NCBI GenBank assembly: GCA_030055235.1
Contig: JASGUW010000066.1
Location: 1-50,885, forward strand
DNA length: 50,885 nucleotides
Reading direction: 5' to 3'
Source: Bacillota bacterium
GTDB lineage: Bacteria; Bacillota; Clostridia; Saccharofermentanales; Fastidiosipilaceae
How positions within the stretch are numbered: the stretch's first letter is position 1; every line of letters begins with the position of its first letter. Below the pieces are notes generated by a model. It saw only the letters and a list, made by a program, of their open reading frames with translations, did no database searches and was not told the origin of the DNA. Position numbers and translations under genes: made by a program. Below are positions 18,001 through 26,526 of this stretch, in pieces.

Positions 18001-18322
18001 TGAGGGGATGGAGAAGTACACCGATGGCGTGCACGAGATCCGCGAGGGTTCGACGAAGCTCGCCGATGGTACCTCTGAGCTCCATGACGGCACGCTTGAC
18101 ATGGACAGCAAGATTCAGGATATGGTCGATGACTTCGTGGAGGAGTTTACGGGTTCTGGGGCAGAAATACCGTCCTTTGCCTCTGCGGAGAATGCTCCTG
18201 TCTCCCGTGTCCAGTTTGTCCTGATGACGACCGCGATTGAGGCGGAAGAGGTTTCCAACACGCCCGAACCTGAGCCTGAGCCCGAGGGCTTCTGGAACCG
18301 CCTGTTCAGTCTCTTTGGATAG
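15092..18322 (+). CDS. Secreted heptad-repeat (xxxLxxG) surface protein
   Basis: A 1076-residue protein with a signal peptide (residues 1 to about 30, LALVLGALLLLSPVAMLAQ). After a 240-residue beta-rich N-terminal domain come two blocks of Leu-x-x-Gly heptads (about 273-516 and 753-1006; unit ELADGxx) as in YhgE/Pip-type proteins. Between them lies a Thr/Ser/Glu/Pro-rich segment (about 529-680), probably flexible or glycosylated. YhgE relatives normally end in transmembrane helices, but this one ends in an acidic stretch and a short amphipathic FWNRLFSLFG. It is coupled by ATGA to the MMPL gene. A role as an extracytoplasmic partner of the exporter is inferred. Confidence 0.85.
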   Translation: MIGFTRIRHSGLALVLGALLLLSPVAMLAQPGRTAPVAAAAVPAAAASAQPAAESLEALDQGKSEVVYARLAADGSQGVVYIVNRVPAGSTDVVDHGDYTAVHALSLDGAVTQEGGAWHAEAGDVPFFYQGTLAAAELPWTIGIQYRLDGAEIAPADLGGRSGALEIEIQAAPNLEARDAGEDGNPWSANQMLQISVTLDGRRVRNLSAPDGNVALQGSQQLVNYTLLPGGEATTWVLTADVTDFSLAPIQIAGVPFGITVPVPELNDIEAVRELQDGTGELADGASELADGVGELDDSSADLLEAVAKLEEALAELSDGGSELADGMDEYADGVESFASGGEELVDAPGEIAEGVAAIEDGVRALGEGLEQYQTGVSQYGDGVSAVASGIGSSAQGAAELRRGAAELGNGFSRLGDSGAQLVAGSSAILGGLQQLSAQIAVVRQNPEFAGLMQLSQTTDLGAAGRALGAGSTTIRNTLDQLAAGLSQLSAAAGGLHQGLGAVIAGLDQARGMTREQILMMAGIGPVVPTEPSESTEPSESTETDESSESTETDESSVPDESSETTPTSTEPTTQSSETTPTSAEQTTQPPETTPTTAEPTTEPPETTPTTTEPTTQSPETTPTTVEPTTQQPPETTPTTPEATTEPPETTPTTAEATTQLPETTPTTTEAEETTETGSETGGVDAPPALSANASMASKKAERPIPFGADRPREINSGLPASFRPDFARLIRLLPLAGAAAEAGETDADIDRLIAFFQGQQAGLSQALHALYDTPTNGQPAPSAVLNSQLPQLAGGLSQLATSYHDFDDQVQQLAALLPALSGATELLGGLGELENFATQYQTFDEGLTAYVGGVSQLALGYNGSSERAGILQGISGLADGLAQLDSGAAELAAGGPQLAAGITPLVNGATELADGIALLGDGLGSLGDGIRQYVDGAIELAEGGVLLRDGLREYVDGVGELADGFGEFREGMEKYTDGVHEIREGSTKLADGTSELHDGTLDMDSKIQDMVDDFVEEFTGSGAEIPSFASAENAPVSRVQFVLMTTAIEAEEVSNTPEPEPEPEGFWNRLFSLFG
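16675..17110 (+). repeat. In-frame minisatellites encoding the Thr/Ser/Glu/Pro linker
   Basis: The first part repeats 15-bp and 24-bp units (TEPSES, TETDESSES). The second repeats a unit of about 36-39 bp coding PPETTPTTxEPTT, about eight times with drift. All units are multiples of three, so length changes would keep the heptad-protein frame. Confidence 0.75.
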
Positions 18323-18431
18323 GATGATCGCGATTCATTGAGTTTTTGGGGGCCGCTGCGTGCGAAAGTGCGGGCGGCTCTCTCTTTGTGTTGGAAGTCT
18401 GGGCGATGGTAGAGCTTTTGACCTCGGATGG

Positions 18432-18609
18432 GTGCGAAACCTTGAAATTCTGCTCAGGCGTTGAGCGCTTGTGTGCAATTTTTCAAGTTTTCGCAGTTTT
18501 TGAGCTTGTTTTATGCATAATAATTCGAATAGATGAATATATACATTAATATATGCATAGCACTGAATTATTATGCGATTGACCTGTCGAAACCTTGAAA
18601 TTTTGCACA
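18432..18609. repeat. Composite palindromic repeat: full copy, AT-rich spacer, half copy
   Basis: A full imperfect palindrome lies at 18432-18495 and a left arm at 18587-18609, separated by an AT-rich spacer with tgcataataattcg-like sequence. The layout matches the composite units at 36827 and 37072, with the second palindrome degenerate. It sits in the 603-base gap between the heptad-protein gene and fic; the rest of the gap (to 18925) holds nothing recognised. Confidence 0.65.
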
Positions 18610-18925
18610 GGCGGCGAGTGAAAGTGAGCAGTGTTTCCGCCAGACCTTGATATTTCCATCATCCAAGGCTCTTTTCAGCCCTGAAAGCAAGGGTGGAGCG
18701 CTCTGAAACTGCCCCAAACAGGCATTTCATGCACTTGTCCATGCCTGGCGTAGGGCCGATGCATCAGCGGAGGCCAGAATCAGCAACAAGCATAGTAGAG
18801 GCTTCCATTTCCATTCAAGCAAGGGAAGCTGGTTGCAGCAACGAAAACTATAGACTCAAAAATTGGGCAGCAATTTATTGATTCCTGCAGTCCGCAGAGC
18901 AACAAGCGGAAAAGAGTTCAGTGAA

Positions 18926-20287
18926 CTACGCTTTATCTTCACCACTGGAAGTGATTTCCGCCATGAGCGCATCTGATAGTCTGTGTGCCTTGGGGTATTT
19001 GCGTTCAACAACGACATAGCCCTTGGCTACGAGATCCGCGAGCCGTGCACTTACTGTCTGGCGTGACTTCAGAACTTGCTTAGCGATCTCGGCATCCGTC
19101 ATCTCACCCTGAAAGAAGGCGTTCTGTGACAGGAGAGATAAGATGGCAAGCTGCAGTTCATCAATATCTTTCAGCGACTCAAGAATGGTGTGGGCGCGGT
19201 CGAGGAGCGCCCTACTTAGCGTTAGTCTATCGATCAAGTTGTTCTGCCCCTCTGCAACGAGATCGAGCAGCGTTTTCACAAATATAGTCGCTTCTCCGCG
19301 ATTCGCTTCCTTAGACACACTGTCGAAGGCCGCATAGTACTCTTTTTTCCGATCAAGCAGCATGTGCGAGAAACCGGAAGACGTGAACGGATCCAGGATA
19401 GAGGCCAGGTACCTGGCTACAATGTAGCGCCCTGTCCGCCCATTGCCGTCATAGAAGGGATGGATGTACTCGAAGTAATAGTGAGCGACCATAATCTTGA
19501 TCAGGAGGGGGAGAGGATCCTGGTTCAGGAAACGGATCAGGGCAGCCAATTCCATTGAGATGATTCGTTCACCGTGACTGCCTCTGTGGATGATACGGCC
19601 ATTTCGGATGCCCTTCACATCCTGTTCACGAAATAGCTTCCCGTTCGGCTTGTTGTTTGCTGCGATTTCTCCCTCAAGAAGCTCATCATAGATTTCCCGA
19701 ATCTCTTCCACAGACGCAAGGGGGACAGATGTGTCACGGAACAGGTTTTGGTAGCACCTAGCCATACCGCCAAAGCGTCGCTTCTGTTTATCCTGACTGT
19801 CTACGGCCTCTGCTGCTTCTTTTCTGCTGATGCTCACACCTTCGATGCCGTTGGTGCTCAGAATCTCATCAATGATGGTGTTCCGTATGAAAAATGAATG
19901 CGCGGCATGAGGCAGGCTCCGGCTCAGCTTGTACAAACGCGCCGCGTTCAAGTAGATGGTCTCCTGCAGCATCTGTATCTCGTCAATCGCAACGACAAAA
20001 AGACGATTTTTTGTTGTTGTGACTCTGAACCCCTCATGTCGATCAAAGGGGTGGATTTCAAAGTCCGTGATAAGTGTTCCGTATCCTTGAATCCTGCGGG
20101 CATACTCCGTTTCGTAGGCGTCCCGATCCATATAGCGAACGATTTCGAGTGTCCTGTATGCCAAAGTGTTGATCTCCCTTAAATAGCTATTTTCGCAGTT
20201 AGTTGAAAGATGTTCTTTGAATTGATCTTCTAATATACAAAATTCGGTATATTTTAGCATTTTGAAGGAAGGCACTTGCCCATACAT
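18926..20287 (-). CDS. Fic family protein (class II, with helix-turn-helix C terminus)
   Basis: A 453-residue Fic-domain protein that transfers AMP or another nucleotide moiety to target hydroxyls. The active site HPFYDGNGRTGR is complete at residues 276-287, with catalytic His276. An inhibitory helix motif TNGIEG (145-150, pattern [S/T]xxxE[G/N]) lies N-terminal to the core, which defines class II self-inhibited enzymes. The C-terminal 65 residues form a winged helix (MTDAEIAKQVLKSRQTVSARL). The start is uncertain: 20287 and an ATG at 20260 both lack a good ribosome site. Base composition is less GC-rich than in flanking genes, which suggests acquisition. No antitoxin gene is adjacent. Confidence 0.9.
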   Translation of the reverse strand: MYGQVPSFKMLKYTEFCILEDQFKEHLSTNCENSYLREINTLAYRTLEIVRYMDRDAYETEYARRIQGYGTLITDFEIHPFDRHEGFRVTTTKNRLFVVAIDEIQMLQETIYLNAARLYKLSRSLPHAAHSFFIRNTIIDEILSTNGIEGVSISRKEAAEAVDSQDKQKRRFGGMARCYQNLFRDTSVPLASVEEIREIYDELLEGEIAANNKPNGKLFREQDVKGIRNGRIIHRGSHGERIISMELAALIRFLNQDPLPLLIKIMVAHYYFEYIHPFYDGNGRTGRYIVARYLASILDPFTSSGFSHMLLDRKKEYYAAFDSVSKEANRGEATIFVKTLLDLVAEGQNNLIDRLTLSRALLDRAHTILESLKDIDELQLAILSLLSQNAFFQGEMTDAEIAKQVLKSRQTVSARLADLVAKGYVVVERKYPKAHRLSDALMAEITSSGEDKA

Positions 20288-20379
20288 TCTGAATGCGAAA
20301 GATCTTGGCGATTATCTGTGTGAGAGTTATCTTGAATAGAGCTTATTTTTACCGTCGGCGCCCGTTACTCTCCCGCTCC

Positions 20380-20435
20380 TTTGCAACCGGATGACGGGGA
20401 TCCGCGTGTACAAAGATAGATAGGAGGAACGACCT
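20380..20435 (+). promoter_or_regulatory. Conserved serpin leader, copy 1
   Basis: This stretch is closely similar to 26470-26526, the leader of the second serpin gene. A small hairpin, CGGAT with ATCCG, precedes the AGGAGG ribosome site. In the other copy the right arm is ATCTG, which still pairs through a G-U wobble. Similarity stops at about 20380, so the leader was copied with the gene. Confidence 0.6.
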
Positions 20436-21938
20436 ATGAAACGAATTATTGTCATATTTGTACTCTGTGCTGCGGTTATGCTCAGTGCCTGCGGGACGGC
20501 GGCGACGACGCCCGTGCCAACGGCGGAACCAACGATAACCGCCGCCGAAGAAAGTACGGTGGAGCCCACAACGGAGGAGTCAACAACGACAGCCGTGCCA
20601 GAGACGACGGCCGCACCCGAAACCACGGCTGCACCCGAGACGGAAACGACAGCTGTGCCCGAAACCACAGCCGCACCCGAAACAGAGACCAGCGCGAATG
20701 TGGAGAAGCTCGAGCCGCTCTATGCCGCGGCAGCATTCGAGTCGGCGGACGAAGACGAGATCCGGCGACGCCTTGCCTTCGGCCAGACAGCTGTCGAAAC
20801 GGCAATTGTCGAAGGGCTCAGAACTCTGGCGGAGCGGGCCTTGCCGCATTTGGCGGAAGCCAAACTGGATGAGAATGTGGTTTTCTCGACACCCTCACTG
20901 GCCCTGGCGCTTGGCATGCTGGCAGAAGGAAGTGAAGGTGTGACACGGGATGAACTCGTCACGGCGCTTGGCCTGCCGGAGGACGGAGCCTGGATGGAAG
21001 CGCTCATTGCAGCGCTCAATCTGAGTCTGGATGAGAAAGACCAGCCGCAGCTTACTATCGAATCGAGCCGGGCGCTCTGGCTGCAGGAAGGCTGTCGGCT
21101 GCGGGCGGAATACGGTGAGACGGCAAGCCAGGCCTGGCACGCAGACATAAATGTCTGGGCGCAGGCTGAACGTGCAGCGGCGCATGAGGCGATTGGTCAA
21201 TGGTATGAAGAGAAGAGCCATGGCCTGCTGCCCGCAGCGACCGTGCCGAAAGAACTGCCGGCCGAGAGCATGAGCCTTATTCTGCTGGATGCCCTCTATT
21301 ACAAGGCCAACTGGTGGGAGCCCTTTAACGCTGAACTGACAGTGGACGATGTCTTTTTCAGCGATGGTGGCGAAGAGATCCCCGTACGCATGATGCAGCA
21401 ACAGCTTTTGGGCCAGACGGCACTCAAGCGGAAAGACTACCAGATTGCCGGGCTGCAGCTGGCAGGCGGCTACGAGTTCGTCGTGGCACTGCCGACGGGT
21501 AAGAAGGGAGCGGACGAGCTGCTCCAGAATGCCGGCTTCCGGCGGGACTTCGCATCCCAACACAAAGATGTGTATGACATTGAATGGCAGCTGCCGCAGC
21601 TCGATCTGAAACTGGGGGCGGATCTGCTGCCGCTGCTTCAGGAGCTTGGCGTGACGACGGCGATGACTGAAAGGGCGGACTTTGGTGCCCTGTTTGAGGA
21701 TGCCAGGCCGGGCGATTTTGTGCTCAGTTCTCTACACCAGGATGCGCGCCTGCTGCTGGACGAGGAGGGTGTTGAGGCGGCAGCCGTGACCATGGCAGCT
21801 GTCGATGGGACTGCCATGCCGCAGGAGCAGGAGAAGCTGGTGATGCGCTTGGATCGGCCCTTTGTCGCGGAGATTCGCTCACCGAACGGGCTGCCGCTGT
21901 TCAGCATGGTCGTCCGCGATCCCGGCGTCAGGCCGTAA
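20436..21938 (+). CDS. Lipoprotein serpin (serine protease inhibitor), copy 1
   Basis: A 500-residue surface lipoprotein. The lipobox is LSAC with Cys19; residues 20-88 are a Thr/Glu/Pro-rich spacer; a full serpin domain fills about 89-500. The breach and strand signatures (VVFSTPSLALALGMLAEG) and the C-terminal RPFVAEIR...LPLFSMVV.DP are intact. The reactive loop hinge, GVEAAAVT from Gly445, has the small residues needed for loop insertion, so it should be inhibitory. Counting from the hinge as in antitrypsin places P1-P1' at Thr459-Ala460. Expected targets are elastase- or subtilisin-like proteases. A paralog lies at 26527. The TAA is followed by a strong terminator. Confidence 0.93.
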   Translation: MKRIIVIFVLCAAVMLSACGTAATTPVPTAEPTITAAEESTVEPTTEESTTTAVPETTAAPETTAAPETETTAVPETTAAPETETSANVEKLEPLYAAAAFESADEDEIRRRLAFGQTAVETAIVEGLRTLAERALPHLAEAKLDENVVFSTPSLALALGMLAEGSEGVTRDELVTALGLPEDGAWMEALIAALNLSLDEKDQPQLTIESSRALWLQEGCRLRAEYGETASQAWHADINVWAQAERAAAHEAIGQWYEEKSHGLLPAATVPKELPAESMSLILLDALYYKANWWEPFNAELTVDDVFFSDGGEEIPVRMMQQQLLGQTALKRKDYQIAGLQLAGGYEFVVALPTGKKGADELLQNAGFRRDFASQHKDVYDIEWQLPQLDLKLGADLLPLLQELGVTTAMTERADFGALFEDARPGDFVLSSLHQDARLLLDEEGVEAAAVTMAAVDGTAMPQEQEKLVMRLDRPFVAEIRSPNGLPLFSMVVRDPGVRP

Positions 21939-21970
21939 ACGGGAGGCCGACAGGCCGCGTAAGAGACAGG

Positions 21971-22005
21971 AAAACAGCCGATCACCGGGGTGGTCGGCTG
22001 TTTTT
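21971..22005. terminator. Bidirectional terminator between serpin 1 and the EFR1 gene
   Basis: A 16-bp stem (one G-U pair) with A-rich and T-rich flanks at 21971-22005 serves both converging genes. Its sequence resembles the terminator after serpin 2. Confidence 0.85.
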
Positions 22006-22015
22006 GATGTAGCAC

Positions 22016-22756
22016 CTACGGTCCGGGATAGCGATAGCGTCTTTTTCCCAGCGTGCTGCGGCCATAGCGGCCATAGTTGATGGCCAGGGTGGGGCAGCTG
22101 TGGAGACACTTCAGGCAATGGTCACAGCTCTTCTTTCGCCATCTGACTTTTCCCTGAAAGATTTCCATTGCTTGAACCGGGCAATCGCGTACACATTTTC
22201 CACAGCCGATACAGGCCCCGCTCACAGAAAAGGCTTTCGTGCGGCGGAATATCGCATAGAGACCATGCACAAATATACCCAAGATCCGGACAGGGGCAGA
22301 ACTGCAGTAGGGTTTTGCCTGTCCACTCAGGATTTGCTGAAGGCGACTGTCAGCGGCTGTCAGGGCCTGCTTCTGAGCATCTGGTTCAGGGACCTCATGA
22401 AATACCACATAATTGGTCACCATGATCAGGTCGTAGACTGCGGCCTGCGGCAGATTCTTTGCCTTTAGAATGCGTTGAAGAGCATGATCGCCCGCACCCA
22501 GATAGCCGCCGCAGGTGATGACGGCCACAATTGTTTGGACATTTGAAAACTGGTGCAGTCGGAAGAAATCCCTGACCAGTTTGGAGACACCCCAAAAACA
22601 GTTGAAGGTGACGATGAAGAGAGTTTCTCCATCGGCGAGCACATAGCGCTGACGATCGCCCGGTTTTGCCATGTTGATGAGCTCGCCCAGATGCTGCCGG
22701 GCGATTTCCTGCGCGACGTGATAGGAGTTCCCGGTCGAACTGTAGTAAAGGATCAT
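22016..22756 (-). CDS. EFR1-type flavodoxin/ferredoxin protein
   Basis: A 246-residue cytosolic electron-transfer protein. The N-terminal half is a flavodoxin-like domain with the FMN phosphate loop YSSTGNSYH (residues 5-13). The C-terminal half carries two [4Fe-4S] motifs, CIGCGKCVRDCP and CDHCLKCLHSCP. This fusion is typical of anaerobic Clostridia. The start at 22756 has GGGAG upstream. It converges on serpin 1 and is probably monocistronic. The redox partner is unknown. Confidence 0.9.
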   Translation of the reverse strand: MILYYSSTGNSYHVAQEIARQHLGELINMAKPGDRQRYVLADGETLFIVTFNCFWGVSKLVRDFFRLHQFSNVQTIVAVITCGGYLGAGDHALQRILKAKNLPQAAVYDLIMVTNYVVFHEVPEPDAQKQALTAADSRLQQILSGQAKPYCSSAPVRILGIFVHGLYAIFRRTKAFSVSGACIGCGKCVRDCPVQAMEIFQGKVRWRKKSCDHCLKCLHSCPTLAINYGRYGRSTLGKRRYRYPGP

Positions 22757-23217
22757 GCTTGACTCCCGCGGATGATATTTTGCCTGGTCGCTTTTGGGGA
22801 TATGGTACCTGTGTTTTGTTAGAGGAAACCACGTGATTTGAGGCGATCACTGGACGAATGATCGTAGCAGACGACAGCAACGGGGAGGAGAAGTCCGGCG
22901 GTGTCGCAAGGATGTCTGTGATCTTATGTGCCTTGACCAGGAAGCGATCAGGGAAAATGTCAGATTCGACAGCTGCTGCGTCATGGTCAGCAGTGAGATG
23001 CATGAAAGGAAGCGAGATATCGTGGCAGGGGATTGTGTGAACTAAGGAAGAACTGCCTCTGGTGTTGGCAAGTCGGATCTGGCAACGGGTCCTGTGTTAG
23101 GAAGGCTTGCAACGACTGGCAATATGGTGTTTTGGGAGCCTTTACCTTCTCATTGCTGTCGAAGTCAAGGATACTTTGATGTCTGCAATCCATAGCCGGC
23201 CAAACGTAGTTGCTATA
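22757..23217. other. Intergenic stretch, nothing recognised
   Basis: The 461 bases hold only short open frames without ribosome sites or family sequence. A minus-strand frame near 22860-23003 is open but leads out of frame into the EFR1 gene; I could not link it to any family. Confidence 0.4.
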
Positions 23218-24606
23218 TTAATCATACGACTTCATCGCTGTCACCTGATCTTCATTAACTCCCTCAGTACTGTCTTCACCCACAATAAAAAGGCGGGGCG
23301 TCAAGATGATCAGCTTAATGTCTTCCCATAGGGATTGATTCAGGATATACATCAGATCCATCTGCAACTTGTCATAGGGTGGCGTGTTGTACTTTCCAAA
23401 GACCTGAGCGTAGCCGGTGATGCCGGCCTTGGTCAACAGACGCAGCGAAAACTCAGGGAGCTCTTCTTCATACTGCTGAGCGATGTCCGGGCGCTCTGGC
23501 CGGGGACCAACGATGCTCATTTCTCCTTTTAGGACATTAATCAATTGGGGAATCTCATCAATACGTAGTTTTCGAATCCACTTGCCAACTCGGGTTGTAC
23601 GGGGATCATTTTTTGTTGACAGGCGGGCAACACCGTCAGCCTCAGCATTTACCGTCATGGAACGGAACTTGATAATCTCAAATTCTTTCCTGCCCTGCGT
23701 GAGCCGTACCTGTCTGTAGAAGATGGGGCCACGATCCTCAATCTTGATGAGAATGGCAACCAGGAGCAAAAGTGGGGATGTGATCAGCAGGCCAATACAG
23801 GAGACCACAATGTCTAATACCCGCTTCTCCATGTGGTAGGTGCTAAGGGTGTCACGTGAGCAGTAGCGAAGAACCGGAGGTTGAAAGAGACTGCTTTTTC
23901 TATAGCTATTGAGAATCAGATCCCCCAATCTGGGTACTACGTAGACAAAGAGATCCTTGGCAGTGGCAAATTTGAGCAGCTCGTTGCGTATATCCGGTGG
24001 AATCCTGTACAGGTAGAGCACATCGACTTTTCCAGCGTAGGAAAGGATCGCTTCGGCGCCGTCGTTGATATCATAACTGTCGATAATCTCCAGTTGCCTG
24101 GGGAAAGGATGCCGCATCCTCTCCTTGTCCCAGACATTATTGCCATCGTAGACAACGACAGTTTTCAACGGGGGGGAAATGGTATGGGTCAGATGATTCC
24201 CTATAATGGTCCAAAGCAGCGTAAACAGCATGGCCAATGCCAGACTCAAGATATGAGAGTCAAGATGGAGCTGGCGAGCCGAATAATATGCTATCCCCAT
24301 GAGAATCACTTGAACGATAATGAGGGATGTCCATTTGGAGAACACAATAGAGGGAATTCTTAGCTTGCCAAGACTATAGCCACCTGTGGATTTTTCGAAT
24401 TTATACAGCAAAACCATGTATACCAGACCAACAATGACGCGTTCCTTTCCCGTAACCTGTGTACGGGTAACAAACTGCCACAGATAGATCATGGCGCATA
24501 CGATTAAACCAAATAGCTTATACCCTCGGAGGATGAAAAAAACTTTACTATTATCTTGTTTCAAGAGTTTATCAACTTGAAAGCGTTCCATTTGAGGTGA
24601 AGACAT
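23218..24606 (-). CDS. Polyprenyl glycosylphosphotransferase (priming sugar transferase)
   Basis: A 462-residue membrane enzyme that transfers a sugar phosphate from a nucleotide sugar to undecaprenyl phosphate, the first step of exopolysaccharide assembly. The N-terminal 130 residues form four to five helices. A CoA-binding-like middle domain follows. The C-terminal catalytic domain starts with KRVLDIVVSCIGLLITSP and contains KFRSM, DEIPQLINVLKGEMS and IVGPRPE. The start at 24606 follows GGAGAAAGG. Codon use and lower GC differ from the surrounding genes. No other glycosyltransferase, flippase or polymerase lies in the window, so it is an orphan here. Confidence 0.92.
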   Translation of the reverse strand: MSSPQMERFQVDKLLKQDNSKVFFILRGYKLFGLIVCAMIYLWQFVTRTQVTGKERVIVGLVYMVLLYKFEKSTGGYSLGKLRIPSIVFSKWTSLIIVQVILMGIAYYSARQLHLDSHILSLALAMLFTLLWTIIGNHLTHTISPPLKTVVVYDGNNVWDKERMRHPFPRQLEIIDSYDINDGAEAILSYAGKVDVLYLYRIPPDIRNELLKFATAKDLFVYVVPRLGDLILNSYRKSSLFQPPVLRYCSRDTLSTYHMEKRVLDIVVSCIGLLITSPLLLLVAILIKIEDRGPIFYRQVRLTQGRKEFEIIKFRSMTVNAEADGVARLSTKNDPRTTRVGKWIRKLRIDEIPQLINVLKGEMSIVGPRPERPDIAQQYEEELPEFSLRLLTKAGITGYAQVFGKYNTPPYDKLQMDLMYILNQSLWEDIKLIILTPRLFIVGEDSTEGVNEDQVTAMKSYD

Positions 24607-25505
24607 TGTGTACCTTTCTCCTTCGCACACTATATTAATAAAGTGTAACCTTAGTCTAGCAGAAAGAAAGCCCTTGTGGTACGAAAGCATCATGTATGCA
24701 AACACACAAACACTCAGTTTCTGGAAACGCGAACTCTTTCTTCATTGAAACCTAACATCGTGCTAAAGGCAGTCCTTTCTTCTTATCCAGTAGTACAACG
24801 GAATGAAGTCCTGACTGGTGACAGCAGACAGGAACCGCGAAACAGCACTATAAGTCTGTGCTAAAGGAGAGCGCCCAAAACAGTTGCTGCTACGGCATTT
24901 TCACCTGCTCTGTGCTGACGAAGTCGAATGTCCGAGACATGCGTATGGGAGGAGAATACTAAAGTAGCCCGATTTAGTCATGCCATCTTCTTTTGAGTAC
25001 AAAGGCTATGTAACAGCCCAGGTCACGCATCATCGGGCACTTCCGAATGCATAGATGGAAAGAAAAACGAAGTGAGCGGCGGGCGGTGACGCGTCATCAG
25101 AGCCCAAAATGCCTGAAACAACAGCATTTGGATGATCGTTCGTGGCGCATAGCGGCTCTCATGATGCTTCTATCAGTTGTTAAACCACAGCATGCCACCT
25201 GATTTGATAATGTTCTTGGGTTATGTGTCTTATCCTGCCACTAATAAGCCTATAGGGATATAGGGGAAAGGGAGCCGGGGTGGTATTTCCCTGACGTGGA
25301 GTGCCAGCTTTTGGAAGTTCGCGGGGAGTCGGGGATGACATGGAAAACGGGTATGTAGAGAGAATGGTGTTCCGTGTCAGCTTTTTCTCTTCGCTCATGG
25401 GTACAGCAGGCCAAGCAGCAGTCAGCAGGTTCCAAGCCGAAGTGACGGTTCCCACAGCAGCAAGATCTCAGGTGCTAACCCGGAAAGATCCGCTAGAATG
25501 AAGCT
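24607..25505. other. Long intergenic stretch, nothing recognised
   Basis: About 900 bases lie upstream of the glycosylphosphotransferase gene. No ORF with a ribosome site, no RNA gene and no repeat family member was found on either strand. Composition is lower in GC than the PfkB gene to the right. It is probably decayed sequence. Confidence 0.45.
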
Positions 25506-26465
25506 ATGCTAATTCTGGGAATGGATCTGCCGAATATCGATCTTCTAGTTGGCCTTGATGCCCTGCCGGAAGCCGACGCGGGCTGCCACGTCCGCCGTAT
25601 GGGCTGGCAGAGCGGGGGGAAGGTGGCGACAGGACTCTGCGCCGCCAGTGCTCTGGGTGTGCCGACGGCCCTGTTGGGTGCAGTCGGCGATGACCTCTAT
25701 GGCCGCGCAGTGCGGCGCAATCTGGCTCACTTCGGCGTCGATGACATCGTCCTGGTCACGCAGACAGGCCGCCGTACAGGGATGTCGGTCATTCTCAGCG
25801 ATCGTGCCTCCGGAGGACGCCGCATCCTGCATCAGCCGGGCACGGCCACGCTCGAACTTAGTGAGGCAGGCCGAGCCCGCATTCCGCAGGCCGCGGCTCT
25901 GTATGTCCGCCGCCTGGGCCAGGCTGAGCTCGAGGCCGCACGCATCGCCCGGGCATCCGGCATCCCGGTCGTTATCGACATGGAGCGCGGCGACCCGACG
26001 GTGCTGGAGCACCTCGACCTCATCACCAGCCTGATCGGCTCAGAAACCTGCTACCGCGACACCTTCCCCGGCGCCGAACGCCGGGATGTCGAGCGCCATG
26101 CCCGCTCCCTTACTGAGCAGGGTCCGCGCGACGTGCTCTTTACCTTTGGCGCCGGCGGCGTGGCCGGCGTCGCTGACGGCCGCTATCACGAACAGGCGGC
26201 TTTCCCGGTCACGGTAGAGGATACCGTCGGGGCCGGCGATGTCTTCCACGGTGTCTGGTTCGCCCTTCGCATGGAAGGTGCCGATCCTGAGACCTGCTCA
26301 CGCTATGCGGCAGCCGCTGCCGCGATCAAGTGCACGCGCCCCGGCGGTACGGGCGGCATTCCCGACCGCCCGACACTGGAGCACTTCCTGCGGACGGGCC
26401 AGATCGACTATGCCCGGATCGACGAGCGCTGTGCCTGGTATGCGGCAAACAGCCTGCTGGGCTGA
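25506..26465 (+). CDS. PfkB-family carbohydrate kinase
   Basis: A 319-residue ribokinase-like ATP-dependent sugar kinase. The C-terminal PfkB signature DTVGAGDVFHG (residues 239-249) includes the catalytic base Asp245. The N-terminal part has MGWQSGGKVATGLCAASALG, which corresponds to the substrate-binding GG loop. LVTQTGRRTGMSVIL matches the lid strand. No good ribosome site precedes the ATG at 25506, so translation may be weak or the start may be different. It ends five bases before the conserved leader of serpin 2, so the serpin may share its transcript. The sugar substrate cannot be named. Confidence 0.9.
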   Translation: MLILGMDLPNIDLLVGLDALPEADAGCHVRRMGWQSGGKVATGLCAASALGVPTALLGAVGDDLYGRAVRRNLAHFGVDDIVLVTQTGRRTGMSVILSDRASGGRRILHQPGTATLELSEAGRARIPQAAALYVRRLGQAELEAARIARASGIPVVIDMERGDPTVLEHLDLITSLIGSETCYRDTFPGAERRDVERHARSLTEQGPRDVLFTFGAGGVAGVADGRYHEQAAFPVTVEDTVGAGDVFHGVWFALRMEGADPETCSRYAAAAAAIKCTRPGGTGGIPDRPTLEHFLRTGQIDYARIDERCAWYAANSLLG

Positions 26466-26469
26466 TTCT

Positions 26470-26526
26470 TTCTGCAACCGGATGGCAGGGATCTGCGTGT
26501 ACAGAAATAGACAGGAGGAATGGCGT
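26470..26526 (+). promoter_or_regulatory. Conserved serpin leader, copy 2
   Basis: Homologous to 20380-20435, with the same CGGAT-loop-AT(C/T)(C/T)G hairpin and AGGAGGAA ribosome site. It starts almost at the pfkB stop codon, so no separate promoter is obvious upstream. Confidence 0.6.

Noticed and set aside
22395..23003. Minus-strand 202-codon frame upstream of and overlapping the EFR1 gene
   Set aside because: It runs out of frame through the well-supported flavodoxin domain and has no recognised family.
24607..25505. Riboswitch or T-box upstream of the glycosylphosphotransferase or PfkB genes
   Set aside because: No conserved core motifs could be found by eye on either strand.
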